Source of the DNA: JAAZGD01 sp964489555
GTDB taxonomy: Bacteria > Bacillota > Clostridia > Peptostreptococcales > Anaerovoracaceae
Direction of reading: 5' to 3'
Assembly: GCA_964489555.1 (NCBI GenBank)
Contig: CAZAZF010000004.1
Location: forward strand, 79,268-143,267
DNA: 64,000 nt
The translations under genes and the position numbers were made by a program. Below the pieces are notes generated by a model. That model was given only the letters and a program-made list of their open reading frames with translations. It searched no databases and was not told the origin of the DNA. This document shows positions 49,841 to 59,859 of this stretch, one piece after another. Numbering within the stretch: position 1 is the stretch's first letter; every line of letters starts with the position of its first letter.

Positions 49841-52800
49841 CAATCCCCTTCCTTCCTTACCGGAATATGGTAGAGATAAACCCCGGGGTCTTCCTCCAAA
49901 GCCAGCATCTCCTTCAATATCTTCTGATACAAGAACAATTGAGGTTCGTAATGCTGCCAAAGTTGTTCATTGGAACGATTGGTTTTGTAATCCAAAATCA
50001 CATACCCTTGGGCATCTCGAAACACCAAATCCATAACCCCGTTTACATACCCGTCTCGATCCGATACCAGTTGCAACTCTTCTCCCAAGGCGGCCATCAA
50101 CGGATGGTCTTTGGAAAGGTAGAAAGAAAAGGGCAATTCCGTATAAATTTCTTCTGCTTTCTCCAACACGGAAAAAAGGTTTTGCGGAAAAGCCCTGTGG
50201 GGCCCTGCCCATTCTTGAGAGTATCCTCCCTCCATCATATCGTGACATACCTCCAACAAAACTTGGCGGTAAAACTCTTCTTCCTGGTCGGATACCCCAT
50301 GAAAACCCAGCAGCCCATCAACCAAAATAGCGGCGCCTTGTTGGTCTGGAAGATGGGGCAAACGGCTTACCAATGCTTCCATAAGATGATGAACTAAAGT
50401 GCCCAACAATGTACTTTCTCTGCCTCTTCTACGGTACGCTTCCTCCTCCGAAGTTTCCCATATCAAAAGTTCGCCGGATTCCTCTTCCTGCGAAGACAAG
50501 GGCTCCTCTTTGCTTTTCACCTGACTGGGAAGCACGGTTTGATAAGTGGATTCTCTGTCCAATGATGGGAGTGCCTGCTCTCCCCATCGATCTGGAATTT
50601 CTTTCTCTCCGGGGGATGTTTTTTCCCGTGGAGAGTCTCCGGCTTCCGCCAGCTTTTGATGAAGATCCAACAACCCCTCAGTCAAAAGATCTTCCCATCG
50701 CCCGGGTTTTCGATCTCCCGCCAAGGGCTGAGAAGATGGGCTGTCGTCCCCCCCATTTTTATACATCTCCGGAATCACCAAAATATTTTCTGCCCGTGTG
50801 GCTGCCACATACAGCAGTCGCTGATCTTCTTCCTGTAATTTTCTTTCTTCCTCTTCCTTCTCTTGCGAAAAGTATCTGGTTTCCACCATCTTCCCCATAG
50901 GAGGGCCTCCCGGATTTTTGTTGGGTATATGAAACCATCGGATTGTCCGGTTCTGGTAATCATACTGTTTTTCCGGCTCTCTGCTTCCAGAATAGGCCCC
51001 ATCGGCCAGGATGACCACTGGAGCCTCCAAGCCTTTGGTCTTATGGAGATTCATCAACCGCACGCCTTTGGGTTTCCCCGTCAGAGATAACTCATATTCA
51101 AAATCCCCCGACAAAATGTCCTCCTCCAGAAAACGAACCAACTGAGAAAGATCTCTGATTTTTCCTTCTTCCTCTCCCTGCCTTATAAGCTCCAACGCAT
51201 AATACAACGTATCTGGTTCTTCTTTTACCTGAAAGGCCTCTGTCAGGTAACTCAACCGCATTTCTTCCATGGCCATTCGAAAAATGGCGGTGGGGGGCCT
51301 ACCCATAAGAACAGACCTCAGCCTATTGATTTCTTCTTCCACGGCCAACGCATAAGAAGAGCCTTCTCCTTGCATCCACCGATAGTACTCTTTTTCCGAA
51401 AGGGAATAGGGCTCCAGCAACATCAAACGACCCCGAAGGGTAGGGTCTTCCGGGGTGGCCAAATAAGCCAAAAGTCGTGTCAACATTCTGAGACAAGTGC
51501 TACTTTCCAAATTCGACCTGCCGGCCACTTGATAAGGAATTCCCTTCTCCCGAAACAACTCGATATAAGAATCCAACTTATTTTTCCTGGAAGTCACCAC
51601 CATAAAGTCTTCATACCCCAAAGGCCGGGTTGTCATTCGCTTCTCTTTTGCGTTATAGCAAGACACCGGTTTGTTCAGTAGCCCGCCGATTAGTGACAGT
51701 ACTTGTTCTTCCTCTGTGCCGGGAATTGCAGAGGTCGTAGCCGTTCGTTTTTTGGGAAGAATGGCCCGATACCGATACACTCCATCCCATGCTATGTGGT
51801 CCACCTCTGAAAAAGCCTTTTGTTTTTCTGCAAATTCAACGGGGGGAAATTCATCTCCAAAAAATCGCCCTCCGGAAAAAATATCATTGAACCATTGACA
51901 CAAAGGTGCCGATGAGCGAAAGTTTCGAGCTAATTGGTACACGCCACTTTCCCCATCTCGGGAAAAATCATTTTCTACCCGATGAAAATTGTCCACATCC
52001 CCTCCACGAAAACGATAGATCGCCTGCTTTTCATCTCCTACAATAAACAGCCTACCGGGACGATTGGCGGTCAGCAGATGAAAAAGCCGGGACTGAACAG
52101 GATTGGTGTCTTGAAACTCGTCAACCAGATAATAAACATACTTGTTTCGAATGTATTCCAGCAACAACCCCTTATTGGCCGCCTCTTTTTCCAGCATCTC
52201 CACCAGGAGGCACAGGCTTCTCTGGTAACTGATTTGACTTTTTCCCCAACAGGCAAGAAGATACGCCTCCTGCATCTCCTTTACCCAGGACATCGCCTCC
52301 CTATACTTGTTTTCACCGTAGGCTTCATAAATCCGCCCTCTTCGAGAATCCTCCAGACATTCCAAAGCACGTTCTAGAAGTTGTTCCGGTTTTTTGGCCT
52401 TTCCTTTGCCTTCTTTATAAGAAAAAACCTGAAACATATTGTCCAGAAAAATCACTCCGTTGACCGGATGCTCCAGCTGAGAGGCTTTCCAGGCTTTTCG
52501 ATAGCATTCTACACTTTTCTTCGTGGTCATACCTCTTCTTTGCTCTTCGTTGTTGCCCATAAGAATGTTCTTGTCATAGTATCCTTTCAGCTCCTCTGCC
52601 AAAATTCTTGCCGCTTCCATATAATTCCGAAGCTCTTGGGTCCATTGAAAGAAAGAGTCCGGTGGCAATTCAATCTGAAAAGTGTCCTCTTCCATGGCAT
52701 ATTGTAGAAGCCTTCTTAGATCCTCAGGTTTAAAATCCATATCCAATAACCGAACCGCTCCCCGATAAGCCGATAGTGGAACCTGGTTTTGCCACATTTC

Positions 52801-53241
52801 TCTTAGAACATCCTCTATGATTGCTCCCTTTTCAGAAGGTTTTTCCAAAGGAGACATGTCCAGAGGAACCCCGCTTTCTGCCGGGAATTCCATCAGAAGC
52901 TTTCGACAAAAGCTGTCAATGGTACCGAAAAAAGCCATGTCCAACTGGGCCAGTCCATCCCGATATCTCTTTTCCTGGGAAGTCCCTGCTCTCTTTTGAA
53001 TTTGAGCCTCCAGCTCTTCTGTAATCCTGCCGTAAAACATTCGGGCCGCCTCTCTGGTAAACGTAATGGCCACTACGGAGGAAAGAGGCACGCCCCGTCC
53101 AATCAACCCCATCACTCGATTTACCAGACTGCTGGTCTTTCCCGAACCAGCTCCTGCCGCTAAAAACACATTCTGGGCAAGCCCGAGTTCGGAGGAAATG
53201 GTTTCTCTGGTTTTTTGATCCGACCAATCCTTATTTATCAA
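49840..53241 (-). CDS. addA: AddA-type helicase-nuclease (UvrD-like)
   Basis: The 1133-residue subunit of the double-strand-break processing complex has superfamily 1 motifs: Walker A LAAGAGSGKT, AITFTREAA, Walker B YYLVDEFQDTNP, GDEKQAIYRFRGGD, VRLMNLHKTKGLEAPVV and LLYVAATRAE. A C-terminal PD-(D/E)xK nuclease motif (MDLVFRDAQGYVILDYKTNR) is present. The likely start is TTG at 53241, with AAGGAGGGG upstream, overlapping the addB stop by 11 bp; an ATG at 53373 lies well inside addB. It is a little shorter than typical AddA. Confidence 0.9.
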   Translation of the reverse strand: MINKDWSDQKTRETISSELGLAQNVFLAAGAGSGKTSSLVNRVMGLIGRGVPLSSVVAITFTREAARMFYGRITEELEAQIQKRAGTSQEKRYRDGLAQLDMAFFGTIDSFCRKLLMEFPAESGVPLDMSPLEKPSEKGAIIEDVLREMWQNQVPLSAYRGAVRLLDMDFKPEDLRRLLQYAMEEDTFQIELPPDSFFQWTQELRNYMEAARILAEELKGYYDKNILMGNNEEQRRGMTTKKSVECYRKAWKASQLEHPVNGVIFLDNMFQVFSYKEGKGKAKKPEQLLERALECLEDSRRGRIYEAYGENKYREAMSWVKEMQEAYLLACWGKSQISYQRSLCLLVEMLEKEAANKGLLLEYIRNKYVYYLVDEFQDTNPVQSRLFHLLTANRPGRLFIVGDEKQAIYRFRGGDVDNFHRVENDFSRDGESGVYQLARNFRSSAPLCQWFNDIFSGGRFFGDEFPPVEFAEKQKAFSEVDHIAWDGVYRYRAILPKKRTATTSAIPGTEEEQVLSLIGGLLNKPVSCYNAKEKRMTTRPLGYEDFMVVTSRKNKLDSYIELFREKGIPYQVAGRSNLESSTCLRMLTRLLAYLATPEDPTLRGRLMLLEPYSLSEKEYYRWMQGEGSSYALAVEEEINRLRSVLMGRPPTAIFRMAMEEMRLSYLTEAFQVKEEPDTLYYALELIRQGEEEGKIRDLSQLVRFLEEDILSGDFEYELSLTGKPKGVRLMNLHKTKGLEAPVVILADGAYSGSREPEKQYDYQNRTIRWFHIPNKNPGGPPMGKMVETRYFSQEKEEEERKLQEEDQRLLYVAATRAENILVIPEMYKNGGDDSPSSQPLAGDRKPGRWEDLLTEGLLDLHQKLAEAGDSPREKTSPGEKEIPDRWGEQALPSLDRESTYQTVLPSQVKSKEEPLSSQEEESGELLIWETSEEEAYRRRGRESTLLGTLVHHLMEALVSRLPHLPDQQGAAILVDGLLGFHGVSDQEEEFYRQVLLEVCHDMMEGGYSQEWAGPHRAFPQNLFSVLEKAEEIYTELPFSFYLSKDHPLMAALGEELQLVSDRDGYVNGVMDLVFRDAQGYVILDYKTNRSNEQLWQHYEPQLFLYQKILKEMLALEEDPGVYLYHIPVRKEGD

Positions 53242-55501
53242 GGCCCTGCCCCTCCTTTCGCAAACTTTGAAAATAGCGGTTTTTTTGTTGAAGTACACAT
53301 TGCTCCTTTGCTTTACAGTACATGCAATGATTTGCTTCCTCTCGCTTCCATCCTTCTCCCGTTTCCAAAGCATTCACTGCCTCTTTTAACAGACCAACCA
53401 CTTCTTCCCGGCGGGTTTCAGAGTAAGAGCAGAAAATGTCCCTCCCTTGTTTCGGGTAAAGATAATGTCCTTCCTTCACCGGCACCGGAGGTGCCTCCTG
53501 TTGAAGCAGCCAACAATAGAACAGCACTTGCAGGCAGCTCTTGCTGTCCTCCTCCACTTGATTCACCGAGTCTCCTGTTTTCACATCGGAAATCACCATC
53601 ATCTCTTTTTCCCGATCTTCTTCCACCAGGTCTGCCTTTCCCCTAAGCCATATTTTTTCTTCCAGTATTTCCTTGTCTGTCATGGGGTGTTCCACATAAA
53701 CCATCCTTCGGTTATCCGTAGGATGTTTTAGCCCCACATATTCTTTTGCCAATTTTTCTATATCACGAATCTCTTTCTCTGGGTTTCCCACCGGGGGAAA
53801 TTCTTTTTTCCAACGGGAAATCACCTGATGGCAAAAGGTTTCCATCCTTCTCTCTTTGTCCTCCAAAGAAAGCCCGCCTTTTTCCCACTGGTGATATCGT
53901 GCAAAAATCTCATGGCACAAAGTGCCTTTTTCTCCTGTATCCAGCCACCTTCCCGGTTCTTTCTCCTTTTCCGGCAGCTTCATCTCCATAAGATGAGTGA
54001 TGGCAAACCCATAAGGACATTTCACCATCTCTTCCGCTTCCGTGGCGGAAAGGCGAAGGGGTGCCACGGGCCCTAAGCCCTCAGACCCTATTACCTCCAA
54101 CGGAAGCACCCTTCTGGGCCCCTTCCAAAAAGACCGTACCATATACCTTTCTTCCCGGGTCAAGGGAAGGCGATGTTCTTCAAAAAAGCCGCCCCCCGGC
54201 TCGTTTACGAAAGACTCCTCCAAATCAACCAGAATAGAAGGCTTCGCCTTGGATTTCAAGGTGGCGGTATCATAATGGCTATAACTAACGACTATGGATT
54301 GTTTTTGCTCTCTCAACCAATCCAGGGTATCCCGAAATTCCTTCAAGGATTCTCCTGTTTTTTCCAAAGAAGTCTTCAATGTGGATTGAGGACACTTTTT
54401 TCGCAACTCAAGAATGTCTCCATCAAGAAGAAACGGGTCTTCTGTGGGTCTGTGAATCATCTCTTCCATTCCCACCAGAAAAACTCCGGGGCGGTGAATG
54501 AGAGGCAACTGCCCCAATGTGGTAAGATGAACCTTTCCCTCTCTAGTAGTTTCTCCCGGAGTTTTCAATGATTTCAAAGAGTCCCGGATGGCTCTTTCCA
54601 AGGAAGGGATTTCTTCTTCCCCAAACCCGGCCAACAAGGCCTGTTCCGTTCTTAACGCAATTCCTTCCTTGACACAGCCATATCTTTCGGATCCTTCTCC
54701 CAATGTGAAGGGAATCACCGGATGTTCCTGATAATATTGGGCGAATCGAGCAACCTTTCCTGCGGCGACTACAAACCGGTCATAAGAAAGTCCCGTTTTT
54801 ATGATTCGATCCAACACTTCTCGCCATTCGTTATAAGAGCCATATCCTTCAAAAACAACATTTTTTCCCTCTTCCTTGAAGGGAGACAGGGGCAAAAGCT
54901 CCCATTGAGAGCAGCGATGAAATTCTTCCTTTGGGTAAATTCTTTCCAGCACGGCCTGTTCCAAAGGGGTAAACGGATCTTCCACCAGGTGGTAAATTCT
55001 TCTTTCCGTCTTTCTCAAGGAAACCATGTCCTGATTCAAGAGATACCGCAATGCCCTTACCTCATCCCAAAGATTCAAAGCCTGCATCTCTTGAAGGTAG
55101 GGAATCAACAGTTCTTCCAGTACCCGGCGGTTTTTATTCTCCAAAACCCCGGGCAAAAACAAGGTACGAAGTCCGTCGATTTCCTTTTCCTCCGGTCCCG
55201 CATACTGATGTCGAAGCTTTTGCAGTGCTTCCCAACAAACTTGAGCATCCCGATAGGATGCGTTTCGAAAATACCCGGAGGTATTGTTGCGAAGAATTCT
55301 CATCATAACAAAAATGCTCACCGCAGCCCCAACAGGGCGGGTGGGCATGGAAACACCACGAAGAATGGCCGCCTCTCTTGCCAAACCATAAGGATTTGCA
55401 ACTTGCTGATAAATCGGAGAAGCTCCGCGCTGCGCTTGACTTTTCAACCACTCATATCCGTTAAACTTCTTGGTAACAATAATCTTGTTGATGATAGTCA
55501 T
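53231..55501 (-). CDS. AddB-like PD-(D/E)xK nuclease with iron-sulfur cysteines, short form
   Basis: The 756-residue protein starts at ATG 55501 (MTIINKIIVTKKFNG) with CAGGAG upstream. The C-terminal nuclease domain has the AddB/Cas4-like layout: a first Cys in VKCPYGFAITHL, the motif VISDVKTGD with the catalytic Asp and Lys, and the last three cysteines in CMYCKAKEQC, which would hold a 4Fe-4S cluster. Typical AddB is about 1150 residues with an N-terminal helicase-like domain and P-loop; here no P-loop is seen. It partners AddA, encoded directly downstream. Either a divergent short AddB or a distinct AddA partner. Confidence 0.82.
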   Translation of the reverse strand: MTIINKIIVTKKFNGYEWLKSQAQRGASPIYQQVANPYGLAREAAILRGVSMPTRPVGAAVSIFVMMRILRNNTSGYFRNASYRDAQVCWEALQKLRHQYAGPEEKEIDGLRTLFLPGVLENKNRRVLEELLIPYLQEMQALNLWDEVRALRYLLNQDMVSLRKTERRIYHLVEDPFTPLEQAVLERIYPKEEFHRCSQWELLPLSPFKEEGKNVVFEGYGSYNEWREVLDRIIKTGLSYDRFVVAAGKVARFAQYYQEHPVIPFTLGEGSERYGCVKEGIALRTEQALLAGFGEEEIPSLERAIRDSLKSLKTPGETTREGKVHLTTLGQLPLIHRPGVFLVGMEEMIHRPTEDPFLLDGDILELRKKCPQSTLKTSLEKTGESLKEFRDTLDWLREQKQSIVVSYSHYDTATLKSKAKPSILVDLEESFVNEPGGGFFEEHRLPLTREERYMVRSFWKGPRRVLPLEVIGSEGLGPVAPLRLSATEAEEMVKCPYGFAITHLMEMKLPEKEKEPGRWLDTGEKGTLCHEIFARYHQWEKGGLSLEDKERRMETFCHQVISRWKKEFPPVGNPEKEIRDIEKLAKEYVGLKHPTDNRRMVYVEHPMTDKEILEEKIWLRGKADLVEEDREKEMMVISDVKTGDSVNQVEEDSKSCLQVLFYCWLLQQEAPPVPVKEGHYLYPKQGRDIFCSYSETRREEVVGLLKEAVNALETGEGWKREEANHCMYCKAKEQCVLQQKNRYFQSLRKEGQGLDK

Positions 55502-55530
55502 ACCCTTTTCTCCTGTATTATCCCGCCTGG

Positions 55531-57495
55531 CTATCGAACCGGGGCCTCCCATGGAGGAATGATGTGTCGATAGTAATCCTCCTCCAAAATTAACCGGGCA
55601 AAGTAGAAACGATTGGCCACTAACCCATTCACATAATCCACATATCCCCCACTCAAATCTTCTCCCGATTCCTTCAAGCGGCCTTTCTCATCAAAAACTT
55701 CCGATTTCCCTGTTCTGGTATTGTATCGCCCCTGGTCGGTAATCCAACTTCGGTTGGCGAACATCACCAAAGGAGAAGCCTCAGAAAAAATGTCCCGTCC
55801 CGACAATAGCCTCGCGTCATATTCCAATCCAAAAAGATTGCTTAAAGTAGGAATGATGTCCAGGGTGGAGCAATATTTATCCACCGTCTCCGGCTCCATC
55901 TCCGGAGTCCATAGAATAAAAGTGCTTTGGTACAATTCAAAATCAGGTTCAACCGGATGCCCCAAAAATTCACTGATTTCCTCGTGAGTCAGGCCATAAG
56001 GATAATGATCACCGGAAATGGCAAACACGGTATCGGACAACTCTCCCGCCGCATCCAGCTCTCGAATCAACCATTCCATGGCCAAATCCAATTCAATGTT
56101 GCATGCTACATAAGCTTTGCAGCTTTCACTCATATCCAAATCTTCCACCTTGTCCCGATGCTTACGAGCCATATTGTTGCCACCCCAGTTGTAATTCTTA
56201 TGGCCACTTACAGTCATATAATATACATGCCAAGGAGCCGTCCCTATAAACTCCGCGGTGGTAAGTTGAATCATCTCCAAATCGGATTCCGGCCATTGCT
56301 CTTTCACCTTCAGGCCGGTTCCCAACCCTTTATAAGTATAGCCCATGTTGGGGTGAGATTCCGTTCGGCCATAGTATTCCGCATAGTGATTATGGTACGC
56401 TAAGGTTCGATAATTTAGCTTGCTAAACTGATTACCCATGGTAAAAGGAAGCCAGTTTTTAGAGGAAGTTTGAAGGCTCCACACACCGGATTTGGGGATT
56501 AGCCCCAAACACTGAACATACTCTCCGTCCGAGGTGGACACCCCCCACAACGGGTTATAAAAATTCGTAAATCGATATCCTTCATTGGCCATCATATACA
56601 AGGTAGGGGTGTATTTTTGGTGCACTGCCAAAGTGGAAAAACCTTCCCCACAGACAAACACTAAATTCTTACCTTCAAAAATTCCCGTTTTCTCATTTTG
56701 CCGAGTTGGAATCTTTGTCCCAAAATATTGATGCATCAACTGCCGGGTGGAATGAGGATCCTCTTCTGCCAAAGTAATGAAATCGATGTCCATCCTGTTG
56801 TAATCGTAAGCTACCATTTCTTTGCCCTCTGCCGAATGCTCTTCCTCCAAAATCACATCCACCTTAGGGTTGAATCCAAATACCAACCGTCCCGCATCCA
56901 ACACCATCCCCGGGCCTACCCCCAAATTCGGGACGGACACTTGAATGGCGTTGGTTCGAAACAAAGCATCTCTCGGAGTATTGGGTCCCGCACCGGTAAA
57001 AAGCAAGACCGCCACCAAGGCAATTACCGTGCCCACAGCCAATCCGGACAATCGAAGCATGGGATTTTTACCGGGAAACCCTTTGTGCAGGTTTTTTTGG
57101 AAAATCAAGTACCCGATTGGGACCAGCAAGAGCAAGCCGATTGGCAAAATGCAATGCCAAATCTCCATCAAAATATCACGCCAAAAATGAGCCACCTCGC
57201 CGGCTTGCGTCATTGAAAACACGGTAAAATATGTGCGGAAATAGCTGTGATACACCAACTGTCCCGCCCATAAAATAAACGAAGCCCAAAGAAGAACGGA
57301 CCCAAAAACAGCCCTCCCTTTTTTAGGCAACACAAGGGTAATCACATATAGAAAAAGAGCTCCCAGCAGGGAAAACAAAAGAATGAAAACAAGCCCGATC
57401 CCAAAGAACGGACGCACCGTCCAGGCTCGGACTACAAACTCAAAATACAAAAAGGCCAATAAATAAAACCAGAACAAGTAAAGACTCTTCTTCAT
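55531..57495 (-). CDS. LTA synthase-family sulfatase (alkaline phosphatase superfamily)
   Basis: The 654-residue protein starts at ATG 57495 (MKKSLYLFWFYLLAF) with AAAGGA upstream. Five hydrophobic segments in the first 200 residues are followed by an extracellular sulfatase-like domain: LVFVCGEGFSTLAV for the first metal-binding region, GVSTSDGEY with the Thr expected to be the nucleophile, and ISGDHYPYGLT with metal ligands Asp/His. Members polymerise glycerol phosphate into lipoteichoic acid or transfer phosphoglycerol to glycans. It lies 28 bp after scpB, in the same direction. Confidence 0.9.
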   Translation of the reverse strand: MKKSLYLFWFYLLAFLYFEFVVRAWTVRPFFGIGLVFILLFSLLGALFLYVITLVLPKKGRAVFGSVLLWASFILWAGQLVYHSYFRTYFTVFSMTQAGEVAHFWRDILMEIWHCILPIGLLLLVPIGYLIFQKNLHKGFPGKNPMLRLSGLAVGTVIALVAVLLFTGAGPNTPRDALFRTNAIQVSVPNLGVGPGMVLDAGRLVFGFNPKVDVILEEEHSAEGKEMVAYDYNRMDIDFITLAEEDPHSTRQLMHQYFGTKIPTRQNEKTGIFEGKNLVFVCGEGFSTLAVHQKYTPTLYMMANEGYRFTNFYNPLWGVSTSDGEYVQCLGLIPKSGVWSLQTSSKNWLPFTMGNQFSKLNYRTLAYHNHYAEYYGRTESHPNMGYTYKGLGTGLKVKEQWPESDLEMIQLTTAEFIGTAPWHVYYMTVSGHKNYNWGGNNMARKHRDKVEDLDMSESCKAYVACNIELDLAMEWLIRELDAAGELSDTVFAISGDHYPYGLTHEEISEFLGHPVEPDFELYQSTFILWTPEMEPETVDKYCSTLDIIPTLSNLFGLEYDARLLSGRDIFSEASPLVMFANRSWITDQGRYNTRTGKSEVFDEKGRLKESGEDLSGGYVDYVNGLVANRFYFARLILEEDYYRHIIPPWEAPVR

Positions 57496-57523
57496 CCAAT
57501 TCCTTTCTTTTCCAGCCCGCTCT

Positions 57524-58138
57524 TTAGATATCCTTCTCCGGTTTTCCCTCCTCTTCCGGAGTCCATTGAATCCGGATTTGCCGGGGATCTGGCTCTTTTT
57601 CCCCTTCTTCCACATGGATGGCCAGTTCAATGTCTTCGATTTCCGGCAAATCTTTCACGCTGGAAAACCCAAAATGCTTAAGAAATTCCTGGGTGGTTCC
57701 GTATAGAATAGGCCTGCCGATACCATTGGTGCGGCCCACTTCCTTCACCAATTCTTTATTCAACAGTCCCTCCATAACCCGGTCCGACTTGATGCCTCGT
57801 ATGGAATCAATTTCTCCCTTGGTTACCGGCTGTCGATAGGCAACGATGGCTAATACTTCCAGTGCGGATTGGGATAGTTTTCGCTTTTTCACTGGGGTAC
57901 ACAACCGTTCTATATAGTCCCCATAATCAGAAGAGGTGACCAATTGAAAAGCTTTATCCACCTCTCGTATGCGCAAGCCCCGGGCCTGCTGTTCATATTC
58001 CTCCTTCAACTCCAAAAGGCAATCATAAACTTCTTTCCAATCTTCGTTGAATACCTCCGCCGCAGTCTTGACCGGAAGCAATTCTCCCCATGTAAACATC
58101 ATGGCCTCTAAAGCCGCTTTCATACTTTTTCTTGTCAT
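57524..58138 (-). CDS. scpB: Segregation and condensation protein B
   Basis: The 204-residue protein has the winged-helix dimer of ScpB: LSQSALEVLAIVAYRQPVTKGEIDSIRG is the family hallmark (positions about 91-118), followed by GRPILYGTTQEFLKHFG. It forms the SMC-ScpAB condensin with ScpA for chromosome organisation. The start overlaps the scpA stop by 4 bp (ATGA). The C-terminal tail is acidic. Confidence 0.96.
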   Translation of the reverse strand: MTRKSMKAALEAMMFTWGELLPVKTAAEVFNEDWKEVYDCLLELKEEYEQQARGLRIREVDKAFQLVTSSDYGDYIERLCTPVKKRKLSQSALEVLAIVAYRQPVTKGEIDSIRGIKSDRVMEGLLNKELVKEVGRTNGIGRPILYGTTQEFLKHFGFSSVKDLPEIEDIELAIHVEEGEKEPDPRQIRIQWTPEEEGKPEKDI

Positions 58139-58935
58139 GCGCCCATTTCTCCTATGATCTTCTTGCTGGCTTCATCCAGGGCAATACGTTTTTCCCGCTC
58201 TTGTGAACTGAGTTTCTGCACCAATATTTCATCAAAGGGTTGCGGCTGATGTACATCCACCTGGTGATCTTTGATCATCTCCAGTATGGAGACGAAGGTG
58301 ATGGCCGCCTCATAACGATCTTTTTTCACCATCAATTTCCCAAAGGGCAATGAAGTAACACCGGCGGTTTGAAAAAATTCCTCAATGTAACGAACCCTCT
58401 GGTCGATGGTCATCCGTTCCCGTTCCACCCGTTGATATTCTTTCCGGATTTCTTCCATCTTTTGCTTTTTTAATAAAAAGACATGGAAGGTCTGAATAAA
58501 TTGACTCAAATCCATAGAAAGAAATTCATCCGGTTGTTCCGTATAGCGTGAAATATCTTCCTGCGGCTTTTGATAAATTCTCCGGTTTTCCTCTTCAGCA
58601 AAAGACAACATTTCCGAAGCCTTCTTGAATCTCTTGTACTCCAAAAGGCGGGTCACCAATTCTTTTCTGGGATCTTCCTCAATGACCGCTTCCCCTTCTT
58701 CGTTGAATCGGGGAAGCAACATTTTGGCTTTTATTTCAATCAAAGTAGCTGCGAGGACCATGAACTCCGTCGCCACAGTCACATCCAGCTCCTCCATTTG
58801 ATCAATATACTCAAAGTACTGCTTTGTAATCTGGAAGACCTCAATATCATAAATGCTCATTTCTGCATTTTCTATGAGGTACACCAAAAGATCAAAGGGT
58901 CCTTCGAACATTTTCATTCGCACCTTATAGCTCAT
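58135..58935 (-). CDS. scpA: Segregation and condensation protein A (kleisin)
   Basis: The 266-residue kleisin begins with FEGPFDLLVYLIENAEMSIYDI, the SMC-contacting N-terminal helix, and ends with a winged helix (EAAITFVSILEMIKDHQV). It bridges SMC heads and binds ScpB. AGAAAAAGGGGC lies before the ATG. The start overlaps the end of the DMT-transporter gene by 11 bp. Confidence 0.97.
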   Translation of the reverse strand: MSYKVRMKMFEGPFDLLVYLIENAEMSIYDIEVFQITKQYFEYIDQMEELDVTVATEFMVLAATLIEIKAKMLLPRFNEEGEAVIEEDPRKELVTRLLEYKRFKKASEMLSFAEEENRRIYQKPQEDISRYTEQPDEFLSMDLSQFIQTFHVFLLKKQKMEEIRKEYQRVERERMTIDQRVRYIEEFFQTAGVTSLPFGKLMVKKDRYEAAITFVSILEMIKDHQVDVHQPQPFDEILVQKLSSQEREKRIALDEASKKIIGEMGA

Positions 58936-59824
58936 AAATGCCCCTTTTTCTCTGGCTATTATTATAGTATAAAAGCCCTATTATGACAATCAAAGCTCCA
59001 ATCCACTGGGCTTGTTCCGGCACTTCTTTGAAAAAGAAAAATGCCAATATTGGAGCAAAAATGATTTCTCCAATTTCCAATGTTGAAACATCCAGCGCCG
59101 ACACATAGCCCAAACACCAGTTAAACAAAGCATGCCCGCCTATTTGACATAGCAATGTCATCAAAGCAATGTAGAAATAGTCAAATCCGCTGTAACCGGT
59201 AAAAGGAATGCCCATTAAAACCATTCCAAAGAAAAAAAATCCCCAGCAAGAGCCAAACACCAGGGTGATGTATAACCCGGAGGGAACCCGAACTCGAACC
59301 ATATTTCCCAACACAAAATAGACACCCAAACCAATTGCGGCCATCAATGCGTACAAATCTCCCAGGAAATGAGTGCTATCCAACGAATAATCGCCCCCGG
59401 TGACAAGAATCCCGCCTATCAAAGCAATTGTGATTCCCGCTATGGATGACATCGGTACTTTTTTTCGAAAAACAAACAATGTGATAAATAAGACTACCAC
59501 CGGATGCAGTTCCATCAATACAATCGCACTGGTAATCGTAGTTAGAGTAACCGCTTGAAACCAGGTGTAGAAATGAAAAAAAAGAACTCCTCCCGCCAAA
59601 AGACTCAAAACGTAATCTTTAAATCTAATGTTTTTAAACTCTTTTCTCTTTTGAAAAAGGCTGGGAAAAAGAAAAAACGGCAAAGAAAAAGTCAATCGAT
59701 AGAAACCAATTGCCATTGCATCTGCGTCAATAAATCGAGTGATAATACCGGAAGTGGACCCTAACATAACTGCAAAAATCAATACCCAACGTGCATGCTT
59801 TTGAAAAAAATTAGGCGAATTCAA
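58925..59824 (-). CDS. DMT-superfamily (EamA) transporter, second copy
   Basis: The likely start is TTG at 59824 (LNSPNFFQKHARW) with GGGAGGG seven bases upstream, giving 299 residues; a frame open to 59974 overlaps atpC in another frame and its residues are low-complexity. About ten hydrophobic segments form two EamA repeats. Substrate unknown. It sits between atpC and scpA with a 35-bp gap and an 11-bp overlap, so it is probably part of the same transcript. Confidence 0.86.
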   Translation of the reverse strand: MNSPNFFQKHARWVLIFAVMLGSTSGIITRFIDADAMAIGFYRLTFSLPFFLFPSLFQKRKEFKNIRFKDYVLSLLAGGVLFFHFYTWFQAVTLTTITSAIVLMELHPVVVLFITLFVFRKKVPMSSIAGITIALIGGILVTGGDYSLDSTHFLGDLYALMAAIGLGVYFVLGNMVRVRVPSGLYITLVFGSCWGFFFFGMVLMGIPFTGYSGFDYFYIALMTLLCQIGGHALFNWCLGYVSALDVSTLEIGEIIFAPILAFFFFKEVPEQAQWIGALIVIIGLLYYNNSQRKRGIYEL

Positions 59825-59859
59825 TTGGTCGCCCTCCCTATATTCTGTTGATGGTTTTC

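Noticed and set aside
49841..49960. Longer start for the DUF1624 gene
   Set aside because: It lies inside addA; the start at 49840 has a ribosome site and a TGATG overlap.
53242..53373. ATG start of addA at 53373
   Set aside because: It lies deep within addB and adds non-conserved residues; TTG at 53241 has AAGGAGG upstream.
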